A DNA stretch of 56,893 bases from ATM1 sp003577165 (GTDB lineage: Bacteria > Armatimonadota > Fimbriimonadia > Fimbriimonadales > ATM1): contig SZPM01000016.1 of the NCBI GenBank assembly GCA_030263715.1, positions 1-56,893 on the forward strand, given 5' to 3'. Below are positions 21,862-30,777 of the stretch, in pieces. The stretch's first letter is position 1, and each line of letters begins with the position of its first letter. Position numbers and translations under genes: made by a program. The notes under the pieces were generated by a model. The model did not search any database. It was not told the DNA's origin and worked only from the letters and a program-made list of their open reading frames with translations.

Positions 21862-24558
21862 CTAACGGCCGATCATGACCGAATCGAGGGCTTTCTGAAT
21901 CCTCCGAGTCGTATCCCGAAGGTGTACGGCCGTCATGTCGTCCGTCGATGACGCAGTACCGAATCGGCCGCGCAGTCGTCGAAGTGTGTCCATAGCGATC
22001 GCGCGGACATCCTCCTGCACTTGCCCGGGCTGAGCGAGCGCTTGGGTGATCAAGGCTTCCACGACGAACCTTTGCAGGTCTCTGCGCAGAGGCCCGATCT
22101 GCCTGCCGGTACCCACCTCCGAGAACACCTTTCCGACGATGGTCGAATAGAGTTCCGCAAGGGTGAACCGCTTCGGATCGGACGCGGTCTTGTACGCGTT
22201 GTTCGCCACAAGGTCCGTCGTGTTCGCCGACATTAGCATGGAGACAACCATCTGCTGCATGCTCGACAAGGCGTCCTTGATGGGAGCCGGACTGTACATC
22301 GGCGAGTTCGCGTCACCACTCAAGTTGAGGAGCACCTTGTCGCTCAACTTGAAGGAGGTCTCGCTCAGGAGTTCCTTGGCCAAATACTGAATCGCCTTAC
22401 GCTGCATCGAGCTGTCCACTGGGGCGAGCGTGTTCCGCTCGTTCGGATCGCCCTTGAAGTTTCTGCTTCCTGAGACGCCTCCCACGAAGCGCGCCATTGT
22501 CAGCGCTTCGCGCACCGTCATGTTGAGGCTCAAGTTCACGACTCGAGTGAGATCCGAGTACGGTCTTCCCTTCTTCGGATACCGTTGGTCGGCTTTGGCC
22601 AAGAGGTTCTTTGCGACTCGCATCGTGAGCGCGGAGCCCTCGATCGGGTCCTTCGAGATGTCGAACCGAACGACGTACGGATCGAAACTATCGGCGTTTT
22701 CATCGGTCATGTACCGGTGCCCCGGAAGGCTCGCTCTCGACGCAATCTGCATCAGATTCGAGTACTCCTCGATCGGATTGTCTCCCGTCACATCTTTGTA
22801 ACCGTATTCAATCGCAAAGACGTCGTAGGGTCCAATGGTTCGGTTCCAGTAGTGGCCCCGTCCCTGGGCGACTGCCGCGATGTTCGCCGGGTTGTAGTCC
22901 ATCACGCTTGCGCTCGTTCCAAATGCTTCCGTCGTCTTGTCATCTCGAAGCTCCTCAAGCGTGATCGCAGTGGAAGCGATGAAATTGTGACGCAAGCCGA
23001 GGCAGTGCCCCATCTCATGGGAGACGACATCCGCAAGGAACTCGTTGATGTACTCGTCCATGTTGATGCTCGTCCGATCGGGGATGAGCGTCTCGAGCGC
23101 GGTCCACGCGAAAGCGGCCTGCTTCATGGCCTGCTGCGGGTAGTCGCACGTGAACGACGTGTACCGCTCCTTGAGCGCCTTGGCCAGTTTCGCTTCCGGC
23201 GTATCGTCGCCCGCTCCTCGAAGCAACCGACTCGACGAGGACGTCCAACTCTCCTTTGACGGCTTAACGATCAGCTCCCACTCAAGTGGCCCCGCAACCC
23301 ACACCATGTTCGCATCGCAGGTAATGGCCGCGTTGATGATCTCGCCTGTGAACGGATTCGTTCGAAAGAGAGCGACTGCATACCCGGCGTTCTCGGACGC
23401 GGTGAAGCGGAGCACGTTGTGCCGCATATCTGCGTGATCCCAGTCCGCATCTGCCGGCTTCATTCGAACTTCAATCGCGTTCTTGATTCCGAGCCGCTCG
23501 AATGCCTTGTTCCAACGAAGAATTCCCTCGGCACACGCATCCCGCCACTTTGGGGGAACGCTGTCGTCGATGTACCAAACGATCGGCTTTTCCGGTTCGC
23601 TCAGTTCCGCTGTCGGGTCCTTCTTCTTCACATTCCACCGCGTGATCAGTCTCGAGGTGCGTTCGAAGTTCATGAACTTGCCGTGATCGTAGTAATCCTG
23701 CGTGAAGTAACCGACGCGAGGATCCGAGTACCGGGGCATGTAGTTCGACTCTTTGTCCGGATACAGCGAATATGTGACCGAGAGTGGCAGACTTCGCGGA
23801 TCGGCCAGATGGCTCTTTCCTCCGAGACCCAGCATCTCGAGCAACTCGCTCATCATGCCGCCGCCTGCGCCAGGAGGCGACATGAAGTGCAAATCGGCGC
23901 GAACGACGACGTTCTCAGGGAAGCCGAGAATCTCCGACACTCGCGATTTGTCACGATCTAACTGATAGGGCCTACCTAACGTCTGCGTAGCGAGTTGCTG
24001 CAGGTCGTAAAGTTCTCCGTGGAATAGCGTGGTGACGTTGACGAGCAGCTTCTTCGAGTCCGGGTGTTCCGCTTCGATCTTGAAAGAGTCTAAGATCGCT
24101 TCCGGATAGGATCGCGAAGCGCTCGTGGCCATCGGGTCATCCTGACTCCATCGCCAAGCGAGATTGGGATAGTACAGCCACACTTCCTCTTTGTTGCGTT
24201 GCCAGCGATAGGCATCCACCGACAGGAAGTCTTTTGAAACCGGATCGCCCGCTTGAAGACCGGGTCCCGCGCCCGTGCGCAGGGTCACTTGGAAGAACCA
24301 GTACTTACCTAACTGGCTGGGATCGAGTTCCCAATAGACGTCGTCCTCCTTCTGATAAAAGGTGAAGACGCCTTCGATCTTCTTGGCATCTTTGATCGCT
24401 TCTTCCCACTTCTTGAGTTGCTTCTCGCGCTCCTTCTGCGGGTCGTCCTCTCCCTGCCCGGCTCCGGCGGTCTGTCCTTCGTCGGGGATGAACTCGTCCT
24501 GCGCGATCACAGGCTGCGACACAACCAAAATGGCCAAGGCGGCCAATAATTTCCTCAT
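21862..24558 (-). CDS. secreted zinc metalloprotease (EcxA/DUF5117-like)
   Basis: This is an 898-residue exported protein. Residues 1-20 are a signal peptide (RKLLAALAILVVSQPVIAQ). After a charged linker (about 25-50) comes a large N-terminal domain with YWELDPSQLGKYWFFQVTLR, then a metzincin-like catalytic region: HEMGHCLGLRHNF with His514, Glu515, His518 and a third ligand at His524, followed by SVMDYNPANIAA, a Met-turn-like SVMDY. Such HExxHxxGxxH proteins with DUF5117/DUF5118 modules are common in Bacteroidota, Planctomycetota and Armatimonadota; substrates are unknown. ATG 24558 has AGGAG 13 bases upstream and a TATAGT box 52 bases upstream. A 1015-residue frame from further upstream overlaps galE and is rejected. 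Confidence 0.9.
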   Translation of the reverse strand: MRKLLAALAILVVSQPVIAQDEFIPDEGQTAGAGQGEDDPQKEREKQLKKWEEAIKDAKKIEGVFTFYQKEDDVYWELDPSQLGKYWFFQVTLRTGAGPGLQAGDPVSKDFLSVDAYRWQRNKEEVWLYYPNLAWRWSQDDPMATSASRSYPEAILDSFKIEAEHPDSKKLLVNVTTLFHGELYDLQQLATQTLGRPYQLDRDKSRVSEILGFPENVVVRADLHFMSPPGAGGGMMSELLEMLGLGGKSHLADPRSLPLSVTYSLYPDKESNYMPRYSDPRVGYFTQDYYDHGKFMNFERTSRLITRWNVKKKDPTAELSEPEKPIVWYIDDSVPPKWRDACAEGILRWNKAFERLGIKNAIEVRMKPADADWDHADMRHNVLRFTASENAGYAVALFRTNPFTGEIINAAITCDANMVWVAGPLEWELIVKPSKESWTSSSSRLLRGAGDDTPEAKLAKALKERYTSFTCDYPQQAMKQAAFAWTALETLIPDRTSINMDEYINEFLADVVSHEMGHCLGLRHNFIASTAITLEELRDDKTTEAFGTSASVMDYNPANIAAVAQGRGHYWNRTIGPYDVFAIEYGYKDVTGDNPIEEYSNLMQIASRASLPGHRYMTDENADSFDPYVVRFDISKDPIEGSALTMRVAKNLLAKADQRYPKKGRPYSDLTRVVNLSLNMTVREALTMARFVGGVSGSRNFKGDPNERNTLAPVDSSMQRKAIQYLAKELLSETSFKLSDKVLLNLSGDANSPMYSPAPIKDALSSMQQMVVSMLMSANTTDLVANNAYKTASDPKRFTLAELYSTIVGKVFSEVGTGRQIGPLRRDLQRFVVEALITQALAQPGQVQEDVRAIAMDTLRRLRGRFGTASSTDDMTAVHLRDTTRRIQKALDSVMIGR

Positions 24559-24610
24559 CGTGGAATGCACTCTCCTTTGGTGAACTTGAGTCCCTCTTCG
24601 GCCCGCGCGC

Positions 24611-24616
24611 ACTATA
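24611..24616 (-). promoter_or_regulatory. candidate -10 box of the metalloprotease gene
   Basis: TATAGT on the minus strand, about 52 bases before the ATG at 24558. The leader holds an AGGAG ribosome site, so this is a leadered mRNA, in contrast to the divergent galE. Confidence 0.45.
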
Positions 24617-24643
24617 CACCTTCCAATCGCACCCCAGGGCAAG

Positions 24644-24649
24644 TAAACT
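24644..24649 (+). promoter_or_regulatory. -10 box of galE (leaderless)
   Basis: TAAACT followed by CGGCCCG and ATG. The 11-mer GTAAACTCGGC is identical to the aroC promoter. Confidence 0.6.
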
Positions 24650-24656
24650 CGGCCCG

Positions 24657-25646
24657 ATGGTTCTGGTTGCCGGGGGCGCGGGGTACGTTGGATCCCACGT
24701 CGCAAAGGCCCTTCGCAACGCCGGACGACAGTACGCGGTTCTGGACAACCTTGAGAAGGGCCACGAGGCAGCCGTTCTGGGCGCGCCGCTGCTCCACGGA
24801 GACCTCCGCGACCAAGACGGTCTTCGGGCCGCGCTCCGGTCAGCACAGCCTTCGGCCGTGATGCTCTTCGCCGGGTACACGAGCGTGGGGGAGAGCGTCC
24901 GGAACCCATCCAAGTACTGGGCGAACAACGTCCTCGGACTGATCAACCTCCTCCAGGCGGCGGGGGAGGTGGGAGTGCGGAGGTTCATATTCAGCAGCAG
25001 CGCGGCCGTCTACGGCGAACCCCAATCCATACCCATCCCGGAGGACCACCCGAAGGAGCCAACCAATCCGTACGGCGAGTCCAAACTCTTCGGAGAAAAA
25101 CTGATCCGGTGGCACTGTGAGGCTGCGGGCGCAGGGGCCATCAGCCTCCGCTACTTCAACGCTGCGGGCGCGGATCCGGACGGCGAATTGGGGGAGGACC
25201 ACCGTCCCGAGGAACATCTCATTCCTCTCGCGATTGACGCCGCACTTGGGCGCAGGCCGGAACTGACCATCTTTGGGGACGACTACCCAACGCGCGACGG
25301 CACCTGCGTCCGAGACTACGTACACGTCACCGACCTCGCCGCTGCCCATGTTCTGGCGCTCGACCACTTGGAGGACTCGACCGGCCACGTCGCCTACAAC
25401 CTCGGATCGGAGCGCGGCTTCACGGTGCGGGAGGTGGTCGAGACGGTCGCCAGCGTCGCCAGCCGACCCGTGCCGCATTCTGTCGGCGCCCGACGAGCCG
25501 GGGACCCAGCGGTTCTCGTCGCGTCCAACGCGCTCGCGAAGGAACGACTCGGCTGGACTCCGCGCTACGCGGACCTGTCCACCATCGTCGAGCACGCGCT
25601 CAAGTGGCGCGCCGCCCATCCCAACGGGTACGGCATCGAAGCCTGA
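24657..25646 (+). CDS. galE: UDP-glucose 4-epimerase
   Basis: GalE interconverts UDP-glucose and UDP-galactose for exopolysaccharide and lipopolysaccharide precursors. The 329 residues open with the NAD motif VAGGAGYVGSHVAKAL, then FSSSAAVYGEP with the catalytic Ser region, and NPYGESKLFGEKL giving the Tyr-xxx-Lys pair. YFNAAGADPDGELGEDH and RDYVHVTDLAAAHVLAL are GalE-specific. The C-terminus has the usual short cap. The start is an ATG directly after a TAAACT box. No sugar-nucleotide neighbours; the next gene is nuoB after 78 bases. Confidence 0.94.
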   Translation: MVLVAGGAGYVGSHVAKALRNAGRQYAVLDNLEKGHEAAVLGAPLLHGDLRDQDGLRAALRSAQPSAVMLFAGYTSVGESVRNPSKYWANNVLGLINLLQAAGEVGVRRFIFSSSAAVYGEPQSIPIPEDHPKEPTNPYGESKLFGEKLIRWHCEAAGAGAISLRYFNAAGADPDGELGEDHRPEEHLIPLAIDAALGRRPELTIFGDDYPTRDGTCVRDYVHVTDLAAAHVLALDHLEDSTGHVAYNLGSERGFTVREVVETVASVASRPVPHSVGARRAGDPAVLVASNALAKERLGWTPRYADLSTIVEHALKWRAAHPNGYGIEA

Positions 25647-25706
25647 ACCCTTCGCGTTTTGCCACTCGTCCCGTTCTTGTCGCCGCGACCGCTCTTTAGC
25701 CGAGAG

Positions 25707-25712
25707 TAGAAT
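25707..25712 (+). promoter_or_regulatory. candidate -10 box of the nuoB operon
   Basis: TAGAAT, the hexamer also seen before folP, selB and the 55036 RNA candidate, lies 12 bases before the nuoB ATG. The predicted leader is about 5 bases and has no Shine-Dalgarno sequence. Confidence 0.45.
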
Positions 25713-25724
25713 TGGACTAAGCCC

Positions 25725-26288
25725 ATGCCGAAGCGCATCGAGACCGTCGTCCTACACGACAGCGCCACGCCGAAGATCGGCTCCATCGAGAAGGGTGGAA
25801 GCATCTTGCTGGCGTCCAAGGACCAACTGCTCAACCTGGCGAGGGAGTACGCCCTGTGGCCGCTCACCTTCGGCCTCGCCTGCTGCGCGATCGAGATGAT
25901 GAGCACGGTGGCCAGCCGATTCGACATCAGCCGCTTTGGAAGCGAGGCCTTCAGGGCAACGCCTCGACAGGCCGACGTGATGATCGTCGCAGGAAGGGTG
26001 AGCAAGAAGATGGCGCCGGTGGTGCGGCAGATTTACGACCAGATGCCCGAACCCAAGTGGGTCATCAGCATGGGGGCATGCGCGAGCAGCGGCGGCGTCT
26101 ACAACAACTACGCGATCGTCCAGGGCGTTGACCAGATCGTGCCGGTCGACGTTTACGTCCCCGGGTGCCCGCCGTCGCCTGACGCCCTTCTCTACGGGAT
26201 CTTGAAACTTCGCGAGAAGATCAAATCGCGCCGGTTCAACGAGGTGATCGAATTGACGCCGCGCGAACTCGACCAGGTGACGGTGTAG
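25725..26288 (+). CDS. nuoB: NADH-quinone oxidoreductase subunit B
   Basis: NuoB (PSST) holds the N2 [4Fe-4S] cluster that passes electrons to quinone in complex I. The 187 residues carry the ligand motifs WPLTFGLACCAIEMM, SMGACASSGGVYNNYAIV and VPVDVYVPGCPPSPDALL, all invariant in the family. The C-terminal tail is of ordinary length. It overlaps the next gene, nuoI, by one base (TAGTG). The other Nuo subunits are not in the window; complex I genes are therefore split in this genome. The quinone is probably menaquinone, since mqnC is present. Confidence 0.96.
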   Translation: MPKRIETVVLHDSATPKIGSIEKGGSILLASKDQLLNLAREYALWPLTFGLACCAIEMMSTVASRFDISRFGSEAFRATPRQADVMIVAGRVSKKMAPVVRQIYDQMPEPKWVISMGACASSGGVYNNYAIVQGVDQIVPVDVYVPGCPPSPDALLYGILKLREKIKSRRFNEVIELTPRELDQVTV

Positions 26289-26749
26289 TGATTACCGAAA
26301 TCGTCGGCGACGTGATTCGGCCCATCCTCGGTGGCTTGAGCCTCACCGCCAGGCGGCTTCGCAGGGACAAGGCGACCGTCATGTATCCCGAGGAAAAGCG
26401 GGAGCTGCCGCCGCGCACGAGGTGGCGCCACGTGCTGGCCCGCTACGAGAACGGACTCGAGAAGTGCATCGGATGCTCCCTCTGTGCCGGTGCGTGTCCA
26501 GCCCGCTGCATCTACGTCGAGGCTGCGGAAAACACCGACGAGGAAAGGTACAGCCCGGGCGAGAGGTATGCGAAGCGATACGAGATCAACATGATCCGCT
26601 GCATCTTCTGCGGCTTCTGCCAGGAAGCTTGTCCGACTGGAGCCATCGTCCTCAGAAAGGACTTCGAACTCGCAAACTATCACCGCGACGACTTCATCTA
26701 CACGAAGGAGATGCTGCTCGAGCCCCTCGCCATCGCGGGAGAGCAGTAG
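26288..26749 (+). CDS. nuoI: NADH-quinone oxidoreductase subunit I (2x[4Fe-4S])
   Basis: NuoI (TYKY) carries clusters N6a and N6b between the peripheral arm and NuoB. The 153 residues show two ferredoxin motifs, CIGCSLCAGACPARCI and CIFCGFCQEACPTGAI, and the typical N-terminus RPILGGLSLTARRL. The GTG start shares its G with the nuoB stop. The functional link with nuoB is direct, as the two proteins touch in complex I. The next gene (10 bases on) encodes a type II secretion F-domain protein, so this pair is not followed by further Nuo subunits. Confidence 0.95.
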   Translation: MITEIVGDVIRPILGGLSLTARRLRRDKATVMYPEEKRELPPRTRWRHVLARYENGLEKCIGCSLCAGACPARCIYVEAAENTDEERYSPGERYAKRYEINMIRCIFCGFCQEACPTGAIVLRKDFELANYHRDDFIYTKEMLLEPLAIAGEQ

Positions 26750-26758
26750 AAGGCCGAC

Positions 26759-27751
26759 GTGTTGCGTCTGCCCGACGCGCCGCTTTCCGTCCAGGACCAA
26801 GCCCTTTTCTTTCGGCGTTGGCACGTCCTCGCCTCTGGAGGTTTGGGGCAGGTGGACGCCATGTCCCACATGGCGGAGCACCCAGCGTCACCGGCTCTCG
26901 TTGAACCAGCGCGTAGGCTCGCACGCGCGGCGGCGGAAGGACGGTTCCTGAGTGACGAAATGGCGAAGATGGGCCGCGTCTTCTCGAGGCTCCAGGTGGG
27001 AATGGTCGAGGCGGGCGAAAAGTCCGGCGGGCTCGTCGAGACTCTCGCCCTTCTCGCAAGATTCGCCGACGAAGAGCTCTCCCTGCGGCAGCAACTCCGA
27101 GCCCAGACCTTCTACGTGAAGATCGTCGTCGTGTTCTTCATCTTGACGGTCGCGATCGTCGCCAACTTCCTTCCTTACGCCGCGAATCTCGGCTACGTCC
27201 GTTTCGTCCTCGTGCTGGGAACGATGGCGCTTCTCCTGTGGCCGACTCTCAAAATCATGAAGTGGGCGGGAATCGGCGAGGAGTTCTCCCACACCCTTGC
27301 GCTCACCGCACCGATGTTCGCCCACGGAAACAGGCTGGCCGCGACCTCAAAGTTCCTCTACGGCGTTGGGTTCGCTTACCGAGCGGGGATTCCGGTTTCT
27401 CAGGCGATGGAACTCGCGGCAGAGGCGACCGGGAACGTCGTATTCGCCCAGTCGGTCGCGAAGGTCAGCCACATGCCTCGTGAAGGGGTCGGCATTGCGC
27501 AGGCCCTCGAATTCTCCGGCATCCTGGACCCGTCGACGCTTGCCATGATGCAGACGGCGGAACTAAGCGGAACCGTCGATGTATCCACAGAGCGGCTCGC
27601 GCGTCATTACCACGAACTCGCCGTGATAGAACTCGGCCGGAATTACCGCGTCCTGGCCGTTATCATCGGCGGCCTCATAATGCTCGCAGTGGCGATCTGG
27701 ATCATTCTGTTCTGGTTGTCCTACATGACCCGAGGTCCTCTCAGCATATGA
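26759..27751 (+). CDS. type II secretion F-domain (GspF/PilC-like) membrane protein
   Basis: This is a 330-residue inner-membrane protein of the type II secretion/type IV pilus platform family. Two F domains (about 10-115 and 190-300) each carry the family's conserved pattern: LGQVDAMSHM and VGMVEAGEKSGGLVE in the first, IPVSQAMELAAEATGNVVF and MMQTAELSGTVDVSTERLA in the second. Membrane segments lie near 119-141, 148-162 and 300-325. Normal PilC has about 400 residues, so it is shortened. No ATPase or pilin gene is beside it; the nearest pilin-like gene is at 19973. GTG start after nuoI; its stop overlaps the next ATG. Confidence 0.85.
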   Translation: MLRLPDAPLSVQDQALFFRRWHVLASGGLGQVDAMSHMAEHPASPALVEPARRLARAAAEGRFLSDEMAKMGRVFSRLQVGMVEAGEKSGGLVETLALLARFADEELSLRQQLRAQTFYVKIVVVFFILTVAIVANFLPYAANLGYVRFVLVLGTMALLLWPTLKIMKWAGIGEEFSHTLALTAPMFAHGNRLAATSKFLYGVGFAYRAGIPVSQAMELAAEATGNVVFAQSVAKVSHMPREGVGIAQALEFSGILDPSTLAMMQTAELSGTVDVSTERLARHYHELAVIELGRNYRVLAVIIGGLIMLAVAIWIILFWLSYMTRGPLSI

Positions 27752-28491
27752 CAAGAGCAAAGAAGAAGATCAGGCAGGGAATGAAGAGCAAGTTGCTGCT
27801 CGGCATCGCGTCTGTCTTCTCTGCGCTCAGCGTGCTGCTCATCGCTCAGTGCGCACGCTTCCCGGCGGTGCCGCCAGCGCTCAACAAGCGCATCCGCATC
27901 ACGTTCTTCCTCGATGGCCCAGTCAATCCGAACTACGTCTACATCGTCGCCCTGAACGACGCGAACGACGCGTCAGGAGCCAACGGAGGGCCCCTGCCCG
28001 TCGTCGCCCCGCCGTGGGGAAACGGCTTCGTCGCAGGTAGGGCGACGCACTTCGTGCGATACGACGGTTTCCAGCCGAACGGCGGCTACAGCGTTAACCG
28101 GTTCACCGATCTACAGAACCTGCTCTCGTGGGTCTTCGTAGGTGTGCCAGTGAACTTCACGACGCCGACGGGCAACTCGAACAAGATCGAATTCGAACTC
28201 GACTTCTCTCAACTCCGACCGCCGCCCGACGACCCGAACGCGATCTTCGCGCTACAGGTCAACCTCTTGACGATGGATCGCGTCCCGACCAATCCGGGCG
28301 ACACAAACCCGAAGTTCTGGGACGCTCTCGGCGACAGCACCGATCCCGGCAGCATCAACGATTTCATCACCATCGACACGACTCAGTCGCGCATCTATAG
28401 GAATTCCGACTCGCAACTCGAGCCGCAGGGCGATGCGCCAGACCCCGGTCTCGACATCATCGACTGGCAGATCGAAGTGCGACTTCCCTAA
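27748..28491 (+). CDS. exported or membrane-anchored protein of unknown function
   Basis: This is a 247-residue protein. A basic N-terminus (TRAKKKIRQGMKSK) and a hydrophobic stretch (LLLGIASVFSALSVLLIAQC) suggest a signal anchor or uncleaved signal; Cys after Gln is a poor lipobox. The remainder is rich in Asn, Asp, Pro and aromatic residues, with predicted beta strands (ITFFLDGPVNPNYVYIVALND) and a late DFITIDTT. I know no family for it. It overlaps the F-domain gene (ATGA), so the two are translated together and may act at the same membrane complex, which is inference. Confidence 0.75.
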   Translation: MTRAKKKIRQGMKSKLLLGIASVFSALSVLLIAQCARFPAVPPALNKRIRITFFLDGPVNPNYVYIVALNDANDASGANGGPLPVVAPPWGNGFVAGRATHFVRYDGFQPNGGYSVNRFTDLQNLLSWVFVGVPVNFTTPTGNSNKIEFELDFSQLRPPPDDPNAIFALQVNLLTMDRVPTNPGDTNPKFWDALGDSTDPGSINDFITIDTTQSRIYRNSDSQLEPQGDAPDPGLDIIDWQIEVRLP

Positions 28492-28571
28492 CTGTACTGA
28501 TCGGTTCAAAACGTGACGGGCCGACCGGTTTTACGCCCCAGAAAGGGGGTCCCAAGTTTCCTTACCGTGGG

Positions 28572-28577
28572 TATACT
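28572..28577 (+). promoter_or_regulatory. candidate -10 box of the E1/E2/proS operon
   Basis: TATACT lies 45 bases before the TTG at 28623. The leader contains a GGGCGGCGCCC stem and an AGGAG ribosome site, so this is a leadered transcript. Confidence 0.45.
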
Positions 28578-28622
28578 TCCGATCCCCGCCACGGAGGGCG
28601 GCGCCCGTCACAGGAGCAAGCC

Positions 28623-29768
28623 TTGGCCAAGGACAGTACGACCGTTACAGAGCCCGATTCACAAGCGCCCAGCACAGAAACACAATCCGCAGCTAACCGC
28701 GCCAGAGACCTGCTGACACCCGAAGATCATCTCGAAATCCTCCGGCAACTCTATCTGACTCGGTACTTCGACGTAAGGCTGATCAAAGAGAAGCGGCGCG
28801 GCCGACTTCGGGGGACGCTCTATTCGAGTCACAACCAAGAGGCGATCCTCGTCGGAACCATCTTCGGCCTCCGCCCCACGGACTGGCTCTCCCCCATTCA
28901 CCGAGACATGCCCGCCTTCTTCCTCAAGGACCTGAAGAGCGGCTGGGACGACCCGAACCGCATGGGAATGTCCATCCAGGAAGTCTGCGCGCAGGTGTGG
29001 GGCAAAGCGACTGCGCCTGGGAGGGCGAGGGACAATTGGTCGCACATCGGCGATGCCGAGAAGGGCATCATCTGCTCGACCTCGATGCTGGCAGGCACCA
29101 TCCCCGTCGCCGCAGGAATCGCATACGACTTCAAGCTGCGCGGCTTCGACGGAGTTGTCCTGACTTACAACGGCGAGGGAGCAACCGCACAAGGCATCTT
29201 CCACGAAGCAATCAACTTCGCCGCCATCCATAAGTTGGGCGTCATCACGATTATCGAAAACAACCAGTGGGCGTATGGCACGCCGGTTGAACTGGAGTGC
29301 CCCACGAAGGACGTTGCCGACCGTGCGAAGGGCTACGACATTCCCGGACTCATCGCTGACGGACAGGACGTTCTCGACGTTTACGACAAAACGATGTGGG
29401 CCGTCGAGCGCGCTCGACGGGGCAAGGGGCCCTCGCTCATCGAGTGCAAGACGTTTCGCGCCTACGGCCACGGCGACCATGACGATGACCGAGCCGCCAA
29501 ATATCGAAACTCTGATGACGTGGACAAGGGTCGCAGCCGGGATCCGATCGCCGTTTACAAGGCGGAACTCGTCCGTCTGGGAATCTTGAGTCAGGCCGAG
29601 GCAGACGCTTACAAGCCCGAAGGCAAGCACGCCATCGAAACGACCGACGAGGACTTCCCCCCCGCGGTCGTAGCGGCCCTCAAGGAAGCCGTCGAGTTCG
29701 CGGTCAACTCACCAATGCCGGAACCGGACGAAGCTTTCCGCTGGGTGTTCGCGGAGGATCAGCCATGA
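28623..29768 (+). CDS. 2-oxoacid dehydrogenase E1 component, alpha subunit
   Basis: This is a thiamine diphosphate enzyme subunit that decarboxylates pyruvate or a branched-chain 2-oxoacid and passes the acyl group to E2. The 381 residues contain LYLTRYFDVRLIKE, GTLYSSHNQEA and the cofactor motif YNGEGATAQGIFHEAINFA, with an ENNQWAYGTP end; the usual GDG is GEG here. ECKTFRAYGHGDHDDD is the phosphorylation-loop region. The TTG at 28623 is supported by AGGAG 7-8 bases upstream. Overlaps the beta subunit by 4 bases (ATGA). Substrate (pyruvate, acetoin or branched-chain acids) cannot be fixed from sequence alone. Confidence 0.92.
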   Translation: MAKDSTTVTEPDSQAPSTETQSAANRARDLLTPEDHLEILRQLYLTRYFDVRLIKEKRRGRLRGTLYSSHNQEAILVGTIFGLRPTDWLSPIHRDMPAFFLKDLKSGWDDPNRMGMSIQEVCAQVWGKATAPGRARDNWSHIGDAEKGIICSTSMLAGTIPVAAGIAYDFKLRGFDGVVLTYNGEGATAQGIFHEAINFAAIHKLGVITIIENNQWAYGTPVELECPTKDVADRAKGYDIPGLIADGQDVLDVYDKTMWAVERARRGKGPSLIECKTFRAYGHGDHDDDRAAKYRNSDDVDKGRSRDPIAVYKAELVRLGILSQAEADAYKPEGKHAIETTDEDFPPAVVAALKEAVEFAVNSPMPEPDEAFRWVFAEDQP

Positions 29769-30769
29769 GCGTCGTTGCTGAGCAGGCAGCCAAGAAGAAC
29801 TATCTCGCCGGCCTTCGAGAGGCGCTGCTCGAAGAAATGGAGGCTCGGCCCGACATGGTCTGCATTGGCGAGGACATCGGCCTCCTGGGAGGAGCCTTCG
29901 GCGTAACGGAAGGCTTGATGGAGCGCTACGGCCCTCAGCGCGTAATTGACGCTCCCATCAGCGAAGCTGCAATCGTCGGTGTGGCAATAGGCCTCGCGAT
30001 GCAAGGCAGGCCAGTGATGGCCGAGATGCAGTTCATCGACTTCATATCGTGCGGGTTCGATCAGATCGTCAACAACGCTGCGACCATGTACTACCGCACT
30101 GCGGGCAAGGTGAACCTGCCAATCGTCATCCGGGGGCCAAGCGGCGGATACGGGGGGGGTGGTCCCTATCACAGCCAGCAGAACGAGGCTTGGTTCGCTC
30201 ATTCCCCTGGACTCAAAGTTGTCTGTCCTAGCACCCCTGCCGACGCCAAGGGCCTCCTCACCGCTTCGCTCCGCGATCCGAACCCGGTCATCTTCTACGA
30301 AGTCAAGGAACTCTATCGGAAGCGTGACATCGAAGAACCTATCCCCGACAACCACTTCGTCCCGCTCGGCAGCGCTTCCATTCGACGGCCCGGAAACGAC
30401 GTGACCGTCGTCACCTACGGCAATCCCGCATACCTTTGCTTGCAAGCGAGCGACGAGTTGTCGTCCGAAGGCATCGACGTCGAAGTCATAGACTTGAGAA
30501 CCCTCGTCCCGATGGACGACGAGACCGTGATCCAGAGCATTCGCAAGACGAACCGCGTAGTCGTCGTGAATGAGGCCAGCAGAACGTGCGGATTTGCGGC
30601 CGAAGTCATTGCGCGAATCAACGAGATGGCGTTCGAGTACCTCGATGCGCCGCCCCTCCGCGTAACACGGGCCGACACTCCGGTGCCGTGGGTCAAGCCT
30701 CTCGAGACCGCGGTGCTGCCGTCGGTGGAGAGCATCTGCGACGCCATACGGCGGGTCGCCCGGTTCTAA
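29765..30769 (+). CDS. 2-oxoacid dehydrogenase E1 component, beta subunit
   Basis: This 334-residue partner of the alpha subunit completes the thiamine diphosphate site. Landmarks: YLAGLREALLEEMEARPDM, IGEDIGLLGGAFGVTEGL with the cofactor-binding Glu, DAPISEAAIVGVAIGLAMQG, EMQFIDFISCGFDQIVNNAA, the GPSGGYGGGGPYHSQQNEAWF loop, and IEVIDLRTL-type core (VEVIDLRTLVPMDDE) of the C-terminal domain. Start ATG overlaps the alpha subunit stop. The order alpha-beta-E2 is classical for pyruvate or branched-chain dehydrogenase complexes. The E3 (lipoamide dehydrogenase) gene is not in this operon. Confidence 0.94.
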   Translation: MSVVAEQAAKKNYLAGLREALLEEMEARPDMVCIGEDIGLLGGAFGVTEGLMERYGPQRVIDAPISEAAIVGVAIGLAMQGRPVMAEMQFIDFISCGFDQIVNNAATMYYRTAGKVNLPIVIRGPSGGYGGGGPYHSQQNEAWFAHSPGLKVVCPSTPADAKGLLTASLRDPNPVIFYEVKELYRKRDIEEPIPDNHFVPLGSASIRRPGNDVTVVTYGNPAYLCLQASDELSSEGIDVEVIDLRTLVPMDDETVIQSIRKTNRVVVVNEASRTCGFAAEVIARINEMAFEYLDAPPLRVTRADTPVPWVKPLETAVLPSVESICDAIRRVARF

Positions 30770-30777
30770 ACACGAAT

